A stretch of DNA of 64,000 bases from Bacteroidetes bacterium UBA6183 (lineage in GTDB: Bacteria > Bacteroidota > Bacteroidia > UKL13-3): NCBI GenBank assembly GCA_002422865.1, contig DITN01000031.1, positions 13,498 through 77,497 of the forward strand. The letters run 5' to 3'. The position numbers were made by a program, and so were the translations under genes. A model generated the notes under the pieces. It saw only the letters and a program-made list of their open reading frames with translations, had not been told where the DNA came from and made no database searches. This document shows, one piece after another, positions 45,805-55,057 of the stretch; the first letter of the stretch is position 1, and each line of letters begins with the position of its first letter.

Positions 45805-45920
45805 CTTTGGTTGATGATTTTTTGGCTGATTATTGTAGATACAATAACCATCAATGGTGACGGCTAATTACTTGGTTTTTAGTAAGGTGAATTTGTAATG
45901 CTAAAAAGTTGGATAAGAAG

Positions 45921-45950
45921 TTTGCAAAGTGGATTAAAAACATATATTTG
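45921..45950 (+). promoter_or_regulatory. Promoter of the START-like gene (TTTG-18-TATATTTG)
   Basis: A -33 TTTG at 45921-45924 and exact -7 TATATTTG at 45943-45950. The start codon at 46003 leaves a leader of about 50 nt. Confidence 0.65.
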
Positions 45951-46002
45951 CCATACGAGACGGATGAATAACCGTTAATCCTAAACCTAAAATATTAGAG
46001 GA

Positions 46003-46383
46003 ATGTCGAAAAAGAAAAAAATTCGCTTAGAGTACCCAATTAAATCTTCACCTGCTATTTTATACAATAGTATCAGTACTCCTTCGGGCCTATCAACTTG
46101 GTTTGCCGATGATGTAGATATATACAACAACAACTACAAGTTTAAGTGGGATGGGGAAGAACAAATTGCAGAATTAATAAAAAAGACAGCCGCTAAAGGA
46201 ATGAAGTTTAGATGGAAAACGGCAAAACCTGAAGAGTATTTTGAATTTGAAATATTACAAGACGAACTAACAGATGATGTAGCCTTGGTGGTTACAGATT
46301 TTGTTGACGAGTCGGATGAAGAAAACGCTATACAGTTATGGGATAGCCAAGTTCACGAACTTAAAACATCATTAGGAGGCTAA
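46003..46383 (+). CDS. START-like domain protein (AHSA1 superfamily)
   Basis: A 126-residue protein with the AHSA1/START-like opening IRLEYPIKSSPAILYNSISTPSGLSTWFADDV, followed by a beta sheet (YKFKWDGEEQIAELI, KFRWKTAKPEEYFEFEI) and the closing amphipathic helix. Such small proteins are found across Bacteroidota with no known function; the fold binds hydrophobic ligands. The stop codon is part of the terminator loop that follows. Confidence 0.88.
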   Translation: MSKKKKIRLEYPIKSSPAILYNSISTPSGLSTWFADDVDIYNNNYKFKWDGEEQIAELIKKTAAKGMKFRWKTAKPEEYFEFEILQDELTDDVALVVTDFVDESDEENAIQLWDSQVHELKTSLGG

Positions 46384-46396
46384 GCCTCCTTTTTTT
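46375..46396 (+). terminator. Compact terminator overlapping the stop codon
   Basis: The arms GGAGGC (46375-46380) and GCCTCC (46384-46389) pair around a 3-nt loop that is itself the TAA stop codon of the START-like gene, followed by seven T. The last two sense codons form the ascending arm. Confidence 0.8.
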
Positions 46397-46593
46397 ATAC
46401 CCTTTTTTATCATAATGTATAGCATGAAGTTTTGTGCCTAAGGATTGGGATGTCGAAACACACGGGTACGGAGGTATAGAAATTTTATAAAAAAAAACAC
46501 TTAAAGTATTGGCTGTGGTCGGTGTGAAATCACAGTTTTAGTTTTGGTTAACGATATCGGCTAAGACGCAAAGAATATTATCAATACTGGTAG

Positions 46594-47136
46594 TCAACCC
46601 ACCCTCCCCATAAACTCCTCCACATGTTTTTCCAAATTTTCAAGTTCGCTTAACTCTACGCGGTGGCAAATTTTAGTCAGTTGATTGGGTTTAAAATGTA
46701 TTTCGTTTATCATGGATAGAGCTGTAAAATCATCATCTTCCAGGTTGTTGTTAAATAAGTTATCGGTGGTTAATATTTGGTAGGGTAAATCTTTTAAACT
46801 GTTCATTTTCTCCAGGGTAACGGCATCAACCCTTATAAAATATTGCAAGGTAATATAGTGGCCCCACCACAACATAATGCGCAAATGGTGCTCCATGTGT
46901 TGGGTAGATAGTTGCGGTGTATCCAGCACCACATAAGGCATATCCAAGTAGTTTTCGCCACGGGTTACTTTAAAGTTTAGTGTACTATTTGGGTAATGCT
47001 TTGCCATCAACCAATTGCCCATGCCGTGCATGCCATCATAAAAATTTCGGATTAGTTTTTGCTTCATCTGCATGTAAATTGGATCCGAAATAAAATCCAG
47101 TTCATGTTTTGTCAGTTTAAATGTTGATTTTTGCAT
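46594..47136 (-). CDS. Conserved hypothetical protein
   Basis: A 180-residue soluble protein that I do not recognise. It is mixed alpha/beta with a His/Trp/Met-rich centre (MEHHLRIMLWWGHYITLQYF) and an acidic C-terminal helix (ELENLEKHVEEFMG). Codon use resembles its neighbours. It is divergent from the LptF-type gene: the two start codons are only 21 bp apart, so its promoter must lie within the neighbouring coding region or the two are regulated together. Confidence 0.7.
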   Translation of the reverse strand: MQKSTFKLTKHELDFISDPIYMQMKQKLIRNFYDGMHGMGNWLMAKHYPNSTLNFKVTRGENYLDMPYVVLDTPQLSTQHMEHHLRIMLWWGHYITLQYFIRVDAVTLEKMNSLKDLPYQILTTDNLFNNNLEDDDFTALSMINEIHFKPNQLTKICHRVELSELENLEKHVEEFMGRVG

Positions 47137-47157
47137 TCCACTTCAAATAAAGCGTAT

Positions 47158-48576
47158 TTGAAAAAGTTAAACGTATTAATTGTAAGACAATTTACTAAGT
47201 CATTTGTGCCCACGTTTTTAGTGGTGCTGTTTATACTGTTAATGCAGTTTGTATGGCTGTATATTGACGACCTTGCCGGTAAGGGTTTAAGCGCGTGGGT
47301 TATTGCCCAACTCATGTTTTATTTCTCGGCCAGTATTATTCCAATGGCCTTACCCTTGTCTATTCTATTGGCTTCTATCATGACATTTGGTAACCTAGGC
47401 GAAACCTACGAGTTGGTTGCTGCCAAGGCCGCAGGCGTTTCTATTTGGCGCATGTTTATGCCGCTTATTTATGTGATGTTGTTTTTGGGTGTGTTTGGTT
47501 TTTTTACCTCCAACGTTTTAATACCTGAAGCCAATTTAAAAAAGGGCTCCTTGTTGTACGATATCAAACAACAAAAACCCACCATTTTAATTCAAGATGG
47601 TGTGTTTTTTAATGGCATTGAAGGCATTAGCATGCGTGTGGGTAAACGTAATGCCGAAACAGATGAACTTTCGGATATTGTAATTTACGACCAACGTCAA
47701 GGTGGTAGTAAACCCGTTATTATTACGGCCGAAAAAGGCAAAATGGTAATGGGCGATGATAAACGTTATTTGTTTTTTACCCTTTACAACGGTGCACGTT
47801 ACGAGGAAATGGATAAACAACAAGGTTACGACCGCACGTATCCGCATACCACATTTAGTTTTAAGGAAGAAGAAATTGTATTCGATTTACAAGCCTTTAA
47901 GTTTAGCCGTACCGATGAAAGTTTGTTTAAAAACCACCATCAAATGTTAAATGTGGTGCAGTTAAGTCGCGGTTACGATTCGCTTGGTGGCGTAATTGCT
48001 CAGAAAAATGAAGCCTTACGTACCAGTTTAAATGCCTATTTTCATTTTGCCGACTCAAACCAAAAACTACAACCCATTGCAGCAAGCGGTGTACCCGATA
48101 GTATTTTTACGCACCTCATTAAGTTTTCGCAACAAGCTGTGGTAAGTGCTGCATTAAACAATGCACGTTCGGCCAAAGGTTATATTGAGTACAGCGTGAG
48201 TGATGTGGGAGATACCGAACGAACCCGTATTAAATATGATATTGAATGGCACCGTAAGTTTACCTTAAGTGTGGCTTGCATTGTTATGTTTTTTATTGGT
48301 GCGCCATTTGGTGCCATTGTGCGCAAAGGCGGATTTGGTATGCCTGTGGTGATATCGGTGATATTCTACATCATATACCACATTATATCTATTACTGGAG
48401 AAAAAATGGTTAAAACCGCTTCAACTTCAGCGCCAATGGGTATGTGGTTAGCCGTTATGATATTGGCTCCTGTAGGTATGGTACTTACTTATTTGGCCTC
48501 AACCGATTCGGGTTTGTTTGACAAAGCCTCGTGGAAATCGGCATTTAAACGTTTACTTTTAGTAGGTAAAAAATAA
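47158..48576 (+). CDS. LptF/LptG family permease (TTG start)
   Basis: A 472-residue inner-membrane protein of the LptBFG lipopolysaccharide exporter. The family start (KKLNVLIVRQFTKSFVPTF) is reached from TTG 47158; an earlier in-frame TTG at 47131 is possible but overlaps the divergent gene. There are three membrane helices at the N-terminus (VLFILLMQFVWLYIDDLAGKGL and SASIIPMALPLSILLASIMTFGNLGETYEL), a periplasmic jelly-roll domain in the middle, and three C-terminal helices from about residue 370. The glycosyltransferase gene follows after 1 bp. The ATPase LptB is not in this window. Confidence 0.92.
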   Translation: MKKLNVLIVRQFTKSFVPTFLVVLFILLMQFVWLYIDDLAGKGLSAWVIAQLMFYFSASIIPMALPLSILLASIMTFGNLGETYELVAAKAAGVSIWRMFMPLIYVMLFLGVFGFFTSNVLIPEANLKKGSLLYDIKQQKPTILIQDGVFFNGIEGISMRVGKRNAETDELSDIVIYDQRQGGSKPVIITAEKGKMVMGDDKRYLFFTLYNGARYEEMDKQQGYDRTYPHTTFSFKEEEIVFDLQAFKFSRTDESLFKNHHQMLNVVQLSRGYDSLGGVIAQKNEALRTSLNAYFHFADSNQKLQPIAASGVPDSIFTHLIKFSQQAVVSAALNNARSAKGYIEYSVSDVGDTERTRIKYDIEWHRKFTLSVACIVMFFIGAPFGAIVRKGGFGMPVVISVIFYIIYHIISITGEKMVKTASTSAPMGMWLAVMILAPVGMVLTYLASTDSGLFDKASWKSAFKRLLLVGKK

Positions 48577-48577
48577 C

Positions 48578-49783
48578 ATGGCACCTCGCATTTTATTATT
48601 GGTAAACCGTGTGCCTTGGCCTGTTAAAGATGGTGGCACATTGGCGCATTACAATTTGTTAAAAGGATTGAGCGATGCTGGTTGTAACATTACACTTGCA
48701 GCCATGAACACCAGTAAACACCAAGTGGATGTAACTAAACTTCCGGTTTCATTTACCCGTTTGGCCAAATTACACACCGCTTTTGTTGACAATAGGGTAA
48801 AGGCTTTACCGGCTTTTTTCAATTTGTTTGGCAAACAATCGTACAACATCCAACGGTTTATAACACCAACATATCAGCAGTTGTTGGTTGATATACTAAC
48901 CCAACAACAATTTGATTTAGTATTGTTTGATGGCTTATACACTGCGCCCTATGTAGATGTGGTGCGCAAACACAGCAAGGCTAAAATATGGCTAAGGCAA
49001 CACAATGTAGAGTATAAAATTTGGGAAACATTGGCCAACCAAACCCAACAAATACTCAAAAAAAATTACGTTAAACTGCTCACCAATCGTTTAAAAAAGT
49101 TTGAACAACAAGTATTACCAAAGTTTGATGCCATTATTGCGTTAACACCAAAAGATGTAGCAGATATGCAAGCTTTGGGCTGCAAACAACCCATGTTTAT
49201 TTCACCTGTAGGTATTGATTTTAAACAAACGGTGAGTAAAGTGGTGGTTCAACCCAAATCTGTTTTTCATTTAGGTGCAATGGATTGGCAACCTAATCAG
49301 CAAGCCATGGAGTGGTTTGTAACAGAAGTTTGGCCACTGGTAATTAAACAAAAACCTGATGCTATTTTTTACATGGCAGGCAAAAACATGCCGGCTACGT
49401 TTAAAAAATATCAAACCAAAAATATAAAAGTATTGGGTGAGGTAGAAGATGCCACCGTGTTTATGCAAAGTAAACAAATTATGGTAGTGCCTTTATTTGC
49501 GGGCAGCGGTATTAGGGTAAAAATATTAGAAGGTTTAAGTTTGGGTAAAACCATTGTTACCACTAAACTTGGGGTTGAAGGCATTGATGCACAACATAAA
49601 CAGCACCTTTTGGTGGCTGATGATGCACAAACTTTTGCGGCAAGTATTGTTGAGTTGTTGCAAAATTCGGCATTAGCCGAACAGCTTGGTGATGCTGCAA
49701 AACAGTTGGCAACTGACCAATATCATAATAACAAAGTGATATCTCGCTTGTTAAACTTTTATAATACACAACAGCACGCTTAA
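48578..49783 (+). CDS. Glycosyltransferase family 4-type protein
   Basis: A 401-residue GT-B glycosyltransferase. N-terminal domain: ILLLVNRVPWPVKDGGTLAHYNLLKGL and IWLRQHNVEYKIWE. C-terminal domain: VFHLGAMDWQPNQQAMEWF and VVPLFAGSGIRVKILEGLSLGKTIVTTKLGVEGI with the donor-binding Glu. It begins 1 bp after the LptF-type gene and ribBA follows 26 bp later. A role in lipopolysaccharide or another surface glycan is likely from the first neighbour. Confidence 0.92.
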   Translation: MAPRILLLVNRVPWPVKDGGTLAHYNLLKGLSDAGCNITLAAMNTSKHQVDVTKLPVSFTRLAKLHTAFVDNRVKALPAFFNLFGKQSYNIQRFITPTYQQLLVDILTQQQFDLVLFDGLYTAPYVDVVRKHSKAKIWLRQHNVEYKIWETLANQTQQILKKNYVKLLTNRLKKFEQQVLPKFDAIIALTPKDVADMQALGCKQPMFISPVGIDFKQTVSKVVVQPKSVFHLGAMDWQPNQQAMEWFVTEVWPLVIKQKPDAIFYMAGKNMPATFKKYQTKNIKVLGEVEDATVFMQSKQIMVVPLFAGSGIRVKILEGLSLGKTIVTTKLGVEGIDAQHKQHLLVADDAQTFAASIVELLQNSALAEQLGDAAKQLATDQYHNNKVISRLLNFYNTQQHA

Positions 49784-49809
49784 TTTGCAAAGCAATTTAT
49801 ATACACGTC

Positions 49810-51009
49810 ATGAGTTTTACATTTAACACCATAGAAGAAGCCATTGAGGACATTAAACAAGGTAAGTTAATTATTGTTGTTGATGATGAGGACAGAGAAA
49901 ACGAGGGCGATTTTTTAACAGCCGCACGCAATGTAACTCCTGAGGTTATTAATTTTATGGCCACTCATGGTCGCGGTTTAATATGCGCACCCATTACACC
50001 CGAGCGTAGCCAAGAGTTGGGTTTAAACCTGATGGTGAAACAAAACAATGCAGTACACGAAACTGCGTTTACCGTTTCGGTTGATTTATTAACGCAAGGT
50101 TGTACCACAGGTATTAGCGCGCAAGACAGGGCAAAAACAGTTCAGGCATTAATTAACCCCGATACTAAACCTGATGAGTTGGGTAGACCCGGACATATAT
50201 TTCCGTTAATTGCCAATAAAGAAGGTGTGTTGCGCAGGGCAGGACATACCGAAGCTGCAATCGATTTATCACGTTTAGCCGGCTTTGAACCGGCAGGTTG
50301 TATTGTTGAAATTTTGAATGAAGATGGTACCATGGCACGTTTGCCTGATTTAATTAAGGTGGCCGAGCGCTTTAATTTAAAGTTGATTACCATTAAAGAT
50401 TTAATAGAATACCGTTTAAAAACCGAAAGTTTAATACGCAGAATAATATCGGTTGAAATGCCTACCAAACATGGTAATTTCGAGTTGATTGCTTTTGAAC
50501 AAAAAGATAACGGGCAAGAACATTTGGTGCTAAAAAAAGGAACTTGGGAACTCAACGAACCTGTATTGGTGCGTGTGCATTCATCATGCATAACAGGTGA
50601 TATTTTCCATAGCATGCGTTGTGATTGCGGAGAGCAATTGCAAAAATCGATGGAGATGATTGAGCACGAAGGAAAAGGTGCAATTATATACATCAACCAA
50701 GAGGGCAGAGGCATTGGTTTAACCAATAAGTTAAAAGCATATAAGCTACAAGAACAAGGTTTGGATACGGTTGATGCAAATGTGCAATTAGGCTTTAAAC
50801 CAGATGAACGCGATTACGGTGTAGGAGCTCAAATGTTGCGCGATATCGGGATTCATAAAATGCGTTTAATGACTAACAACCCAACTAAACGTGCAGGTTT
50901 AATTGGTTACGGATTAGAGATTGTAGAAAATGTGCCTATTAAAACTCCGGCCAACAAACACAATGAAAACTACCTAAAAACTAAGCGCGAGCGCATGGGG
51001 CATGACTAG
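49810..51009 (+). CDS. ribBA: Bifunctional 3,4-dihydroxy-2-butanone-4-phosphate synthase / GTP cyclohydrolase II
   Basis: A 399-residue enzyme feeding both branches of riboflavin synthesis. Residues 1-205 are RibB: IIVVDDEDRENEGDF (metal and substrate acidic loop) and GRPGHIFPLIA, RAGHTEAAIDL. Residues 210-399 are RibA: HSSCITGDIFHSMRCDCGEQL with the three zinc Cys, EGRGIGLTNKLKAYKLQ, and the closing MTNNPTKRAGLIGYGL. Both halves keep their catalytic residues. No FMN riboswitch is visible upstream. A terminator follows. Confidence 0.96.
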   Translation: MSFTFNTIEEAIEDIKQGKLIIVVDDEDRENEGDFLTAARNVTPEVINFMATHGRGLICAPITPERSQELGLNLMVKQNNAVHETAFTVSVDLLTQGCTTGISAQDRAKTVQALINPDTKPDELGRPGHIFPLIANKEGVLRRAGHTEAAIDLSRLAGFEPAGCIVEILNEDGTMARLPDLIKVAERFNLKLITIKDLIEYRLKTESLIRRIISVEMPTKHGNFELIAFEQKDNGQEHLVLKKGTWELNEPVLVRVHSSCITGDIFHSMRCDCGEQLQKSMEMIEHEGKGAIIYINQEGRGIGLTNKLKAYKLQEQGLDTVDANVQLGFKPDERDYGVGAQMLRDIGIHKMRLMTNNPTKRAGLIGYGLEIVENVPIKTPANKHNENYLKTKRERMGHD

Positions 51010-51026
51010 CAAATAAAGAGTTTTTT

Positions 51027-51060
51027 AAAGCGGTAACTAAATATTAGTTACCGCTTTTTT
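51027..51060 (+). terminator. Terminator after ribBA
   Basis: The arms AAAGCGGTAACT (51027-51038) and AGTTACCGCTTT (51046-51057) form a perfect 12-bp stem followed by T6. Confidence 0.85.
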
Positions 51061-51128
51061 GTTGTAATGATGTTGATTTTTGCATTTGTATAAAGGTAGG
51101 TATGTGTTGAAAGTTAAACCCGGCTTAG

Positions 51129-51248
51129 GGTTCCAATGCTTCGGAAGCAGCAGTTACCGGAGTAACTGTAAAAAGTGCGACCGAAAAGTCACGTGCGTTG
51201 GTTGTGCTTTATGGTAAGCCCAAAGATTTTATACAAACGGTATTTTAA
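51129..51248 (+). pseudogene. Possible C-terminal coding remnant
   Basis: The gap 51061-51293 contains an open frame of 39 codons with no start codon near its beginning. Its codon use resembles genes here and its predicted end is ALVVLYGKPKDFIQTVF. It may be the 3' end of a decayed gene. The same bases also form two small hairpins (around 51138-51150 and 51150-51169), so structured RNA is an alternative. Family not recognised. Confidence 0.25.
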
Positions 51249-51293
51249 CCTTGCTTTATTTGGTTTACTTTGTGCCTTTAATAGCCCCGTTGT

Positions 51294-52226
51294 ATGAATA
51301 TATTAGAAGTTAAACATGTTACCAAACAATACGCCACGCACAAAGCATTAAACGATGTGAGTTTGGTGGTGCCTAAAGGCAGTATATTTGGTTTACTTGG
51401 CCCAAATGGTGCGGGTAAAACCAGTTTAATTCGTATCATTACCCAAATTACCCAAGCCGATAAAGGAGAGATTTTTTTTGATGGTGAGTTGCTTAAACCG
51501 GAGCACATTTACCAAATTGGTTATTTACCCGAGGAGCGTGGTTTATACAAAAAAATGGAAGTGGGTGAGCAACTTTTATACTTTGCGCAATTAAAAGGAT
51601 TGAGTAGGAAAGAGGCCATGCACAAGCTTAAAGATTGGATTGAACGTTTTGAAATTAAATCGTGGTGGGGCAAAAAAGTTGAAGAGTTAAGCAAAGGTAT
51701 GCAGCAAAAAATACAATTTATTGCTACAGTATTGCATCAGCCTAAATTGATTATTTTAGATGAACCGTTTAGTGGTTTTGATCCCATAAATGCCGATTTA
51801 ATTACGCAAGAAATTTTAAAGTTGAAACAACAAGGCAGCAGCATTATTTTTAGCACGCACCGCATGGAAAGTGTGGAGCAATTGTGTGATGATATTGCTT
51901 TAATTAATAAATCGGAGAAGGTGTTGGATGGCTCTGTAAAACAAGTACGCGAGCAATTTAGAACACACATTTTTAATGTAGAATGTACCAGCCCGCAAAT
52001 TATTTTACCTGATACTTATCAAGTGGCAAGCAGTAAACAGCTTGATAACAATCACTTTGTGTACGAAATTAAAAAGCCCCAACACGAAGCCAACAACATT
52101 TTGCTGAAGGAGTTGTTAAACCAAACAGAAATTATAAGATTTGCCGAGATGCTTCCAACCATGTCGCAAATATTTATTGATGTGGTAAATGCGCATCAAC
52201 CTAACCATATTTTAACAGCACAATAA
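51294..52226 (+). CDS. ABC transporter ATP-binding protein (ABC-2 type, NatA-like)
   Basis: A 310-residue ABC ATPase. Walker A GPNGAGKTS, Q-loop near IGYLPEERGLY, signature ELSKGMQQKIQ, Walker B LIILDEPFSGFDP and switch His in FSTHRMES. The C-terminal 80 residues are a DUF4162-type tail. Such ATPases normally pair with an ABC-2 permease encoded next to them, but the next gene is a peptidase, so the partner must be elsewhere. It is followed by the M20 peptidase gene after 10 bp. Confidence 0.92.
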   Translation: MNILEVKHVTKQYATHKALNDVSLVVPKGSIFGLLGPNGAGKTSLIRIITQITQADKGEIFFDGELLKPEHIYQIGYLPEERGLYKKMEVGEQLLYFAQLKGLSRKEAMHKLKDWIERFEIKSWWGKKVEELSKGMQQKIQFIATVLHQPKLIILDEPFSGFDPINADLITQEILKLKQQGSSIIFSTHRMESVEQLCDDIALINKSEKVLDGSVKQVREQFRTHIFNVECTSPQIILPDTYQVASSKQLDNNHFVYEIKKPQHEANNILLKELLNQTEIIRFAEMLPTMSQIFIDVVNAHQPNHILTAQ

Positions 52227-52236
52227 CAACATAATT

Positions 52237-53625
52237 ATGAGTGATATTAAACAGTACATTGAACAAAACAAACAACGTTTTTTAGACGAACTTTTTGCGT
52301 TATTACGTATTCCATCTATTAGTGCCGATAGTGCTTTTGCAGGCGATGTGGCTAAGGCTGCCGATTTTGTGGCCGAGCGTATGCGCGAAGCTGGGGCTGA
52401 TAAGGTAGAGGTTTGCAAAACACCGGGACATCCAATTGTGTATGGCGAAAAAATAATTGACCCAAGTTTGCCAACCGTGTTGGTTTACGGTCATTATGAT
52501 GTGCAACCTGCTGTGCCACTTGAATTGTGGGATACACCTCCATTTGAACCTACCATTAAGAAAACCGAATTACACCCTGAAGGTGCAATTTTTGCCCGTG
52601 GTTCGGCTGATGATAAAGGACAGTTTTACATGCATGTAAAAGCGTTTGAATACATGATTCATAACAATGCTTTACCTTGTAACATTAAAATGATGATTGA
52701 GGGTGAAGAGGAAGTGGGAAGTAACAACTTAGCCGATTTTTGTATTGCCAATAAAGAGCGTTTAAAAGCAGATGTGGTATTGATTTCTGATACCTCTATT
52801 ATTGCTAATGATTGCCCAAGTATTGACACCGGCTTACGTGGCTTGAGTTATGTGGAGGTTGAAGTTACTGGTCCTAATCGCGATTTACACTCAGGCGTAT
52901 ATGGTGGTGCTGTGGCTAACCCAGTAAATGTGTTGGCTAAAATGATTGCCAGCATGCATGATGAAAACAACCACATTACTATTCCCGGTTTTTACGATAA
53001 AGTAGCGGAGTTAACAGCTGCTGAGCGCGAAGACCTAAACAAAGCTCCGTTTGACTTGGAAGCTTATAAAAAAGATTTAAATGTAGGTGATGTTTGGGGC
53101 GAAAAAGGATACACTGTTTTAGAACGTACAGGTATTCGCCCAACGCTAGATGTAAACGGCATTTGGGGCGGTTACATTGGCGAAGGTGCTAAAACCGTTT
53201 TGCCAAGCAAAGCATTTGCAAAAATTAGCATGCGTTTGGTGCCACACCAAGTAAGCGATGAAATTACCGAGTTGTTTAAAAAACACTTTGAAAGTATAGC
53301 ACCTGCTGGTGTAAAAGTAGAAGTTCGTCCGCACCACGGTGGCGAGCCTGTGGTAACACCAACGGATAGCGTAGCGTATAGAGCAGCATCTAAAGCTATG
53401 GAAACTACTTTTGGTAAAACTCCGGTGCCCACACGTGGCGGAGGAAGTATTCCGATTGTAGCCATGTTTGAAAAAGAATTGGGTTTGAAATCCGTTTTAA
53501 TGGGCTTTGGTTTAGACAGTGATGCACTGCACTCGCCAAACGAACATTACGGTATTGTAAACTACTTAAAAGGTATAGAAACCATTCCTTATTTCTTTAA
53601 GTATTACGCTGAGGGAAGTAAGTAG
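52237..53625 (+). CDS. M20 family dipeptidase (metal-dependent)
   Basis: A 462-residue enzyme of the M20 group that includes carnosinase-like dipeptidases. The catalytic elements are VYGHYDVQPA (His and catalytic Asp), GSADDKGQFYMH (bridging Asp), EGEEEVGSNNL (catalytic Glu pair) and GLDSDALHSPNEHYGI (last His). The lid domain is in the middle (about 200-360). No signal peptide, so cytoplasmic. Encoded 10 bp after the ABC ATPase and followed by a strong terminator. Confidence 0.95.
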   Translation: MSDIKQYIEQNKQRFLDELFALLRIPSISADSAFAGDVAKAADFVAERMREAGADKVEVCKTPGHPIVYGEKIIDPSLPTVLVYGHYDVQPAVPLELWDTPPFEPTIKKTELHPEGAIFARGSADDKGQFYMHVKAFEYMIHNNALPCNIKMMIEGEEEVGSNNLADFCIANKERLKADVVLISDTSIIANDCPSIDTGLRGLSYVEVEVTGPNRDLHSGVYGGAVANPVNVLAKMIASMHDENNHITIPGFYDKVAELTAAEREDLNKAPFDLEAYKKDLNVGDVWGEKGYTVLERTGIRPTLDVNGIWGGYIGEGAKTVLPSKAFAKISMRLVPHQVSDEITELFKKHFESIAPAGVKVEVRPHHGGEPVVTPTDSVAYRAASKAMETTFGKTPVPTRGGGSIPIVAMFEKELGLKSVLMGFGLDSDALHSPNEHYGIVNYLKGIETIPYFFKYYAEGSK

Positions 53626-53649
53626 TTACTTGAGTGGATTTTAATATTG

Positions 53650-53690
53650 AACGGCCGCTTGTTGATTTCAACAAGCGGCCGTTTTTGCGG
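53650..53690 (+). terminator. Terminator after the M20 dipeptidase gene
   Basis: The 16-bp arms AACGGCCGCTTGTTGA (53650-53665) and TCAACAAGCGGCCGTT (53668-53683) pair around a 2-base loop, followed by T's. Very stable and GC-rich for this genome. Confidence 0.9.
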
Positions 53691-53691
53691 G

Positions 53692-54846
53692 TTATTTTTT
53701 ATGTGGTGCAAACAAAGCCACTCTAAACCCTGACTCATTTACAATATCTTCTTTTGTATTTGCTGGTACGTAACCTTGGTAAGTGTAACATTTATTCTTG
53801 TTGTATTCCTGTAAAAAAGGTTGGTACTTAATAAAAACAGGAAAATTATTCTCGGAGCTAATAATTAACTGATTGCAAATGCTGTTTAATTGCCCATGTA
53901 TATCTTTTTCCAAGCAATCTGTGGTTGAGTCTTTAATGATGCTGTAAACGAAACCGTAGTTTTTATACCTAGAGGGTTTGATTGCTGGTTCAATTACTCG
54001 TTCTGTCGGCTTGTATGATGTTGACTTTTGTTCATCGCTACTTTTGGTGTAGTTAAAATACAAATCCATTCTGTTTTCAAGGTCTAATTGCGCACCTTCA
54101 TTAAAACCACCATTTGTAATCCAATAATTTTTAATTGCGTCTTTTAAGCCAGTATAGTAATATTCAATTGATTCATCAATTGTCTTTGTCTCTGCAGAAA
54201 AAAAATCAAATTGCTTTGAAAGTGCATAATCTAATTCAATGGGTTGTGGCAGTCTGTAAGTAGGGAGTATAAAGTCATCACTCCAAATAGGTGGCTGGGA
54301 AAAATTGGGCACGTCATGTCGCCAAGCATCAAATTCGTAAAACTCACCAGGTTGTTTAATTACATCACCCATAAAAGCTCCTAAAACAAAGGTTTCCAAA
54401 CTAAAAACATTGTCTATCAAAAGGGTTTTAAAGTCTAACCGTAGTTTTTTTTCTTGTATTAAAATGTACTCGTTTGTTCTTGCTGTTTTCCAAATACAAT
54501 AATTCATTATTTGCTCGTTAGTGAGTCCTGTTACGGGTTCTAAATCGTATTTTGGATTGAATAGTTTGTTTGATTTTTCTTGGTTTTGGGGTAATAATAA
54601 GTGAGCACATTTGTATTGATCACTGCTGTTTCTTTCCGTAAAATATTGCCACAAAATAAATGTAAGGTATTCCTTATTTGTGGTAAGGTGACGACTCAGG
54701 TAGAAAGGTGATAATGAGTCTTGTTTTTGAGGGTTATAATAAATAAGATCTTTAGGGAAATACTTTGATTTGTTTGGACTGTTTTTATCTGTTGCAATAA
54801 AAGAAACAGTAACAAAAAATAAGATGATGATTAAGAAGTTTTTCAT
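53692..54846 (-). CDS. Diverged GldJ/GldK-like FGE-fold protein, secreted
   Basis: A 384-residue protein from ATG 54846, which gives the signal peptide MKNFLIIILFFVTVSFIAT (a start at 54876 adds ten residues). The segments SPFYLSRHLTTNKEYLTFILW, EPVTGLTNEQIMNYCIWKTARTNEYIL and the terminal GFRVALFAPHKK match the layout of formylglycine-generating-enzyme-like proteins, especially GldJ/GldK of the type IX/gliding machinery, but the usual VGVSWxxA motif has decayed. There is no lipobox Cys. Function unknown. It is divergent from the ice-binding protein gene. Assigned from pattern memory. Confidence 0.55.
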   Translation of the reverse strand: MKNFLIIILFFVTVSFIATDKNSPNKSKYFPKDLIYYNPQKQDSLSPFYLSRHLTTNKEYLTFILWQYFTERNSSDQYKCAHLLLPQNQEKSNKLFNPKYDLEPVTGLTNEQIMNYCIWKTARTNEYILIQEKKLRLDFKTLLIDNVFSLETFVLGAFMGDVIKQPGEFYEFDAWRHDVPNFSQPPIWSDDFILPTYRLPQPIELDYALSKQFDFFSAETKTIDESIEYYYTGLKDAIKNYWITNGGFNEGAQLDLENRMDLYFNYTKSSDEQKSTSYKPTERVIEPAIKPSRYKNYGFVYSIIKDSTTDCLEKDIHGQLNSICNQLIISSENNFPVFIKYQPFLQEYNKNKCYTYQGYVPANTKEDIVNESGFRVALFAPHKK

Positions 54847-55057
54847 GTGGCTTTTGCTTGATAAAACGCATTTCAAATTAAGTTTTTATAATAAGCTAAA
54901 CAAACTTCACTTAGATATAATGGAATAATAGAAATTCAATCCTCAACCATAAACCCGTTAATTATGTAACTACCCTTTTTTATTGTGTAACGCCTGGTAA
55001 GGTAATGGGGTAGACCTTTGCTCAGTGAAAAATCATTCACACATTAATCCGATTATT

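Noticed and set aside
54905..54915. TTCACTTAGA upstream of the FGE-like and ice-binding genes, resembling the Crp/Fnr palindrome
   Set aside because: Only one half site is present; the second half does not match, so it is not counted as an operator.
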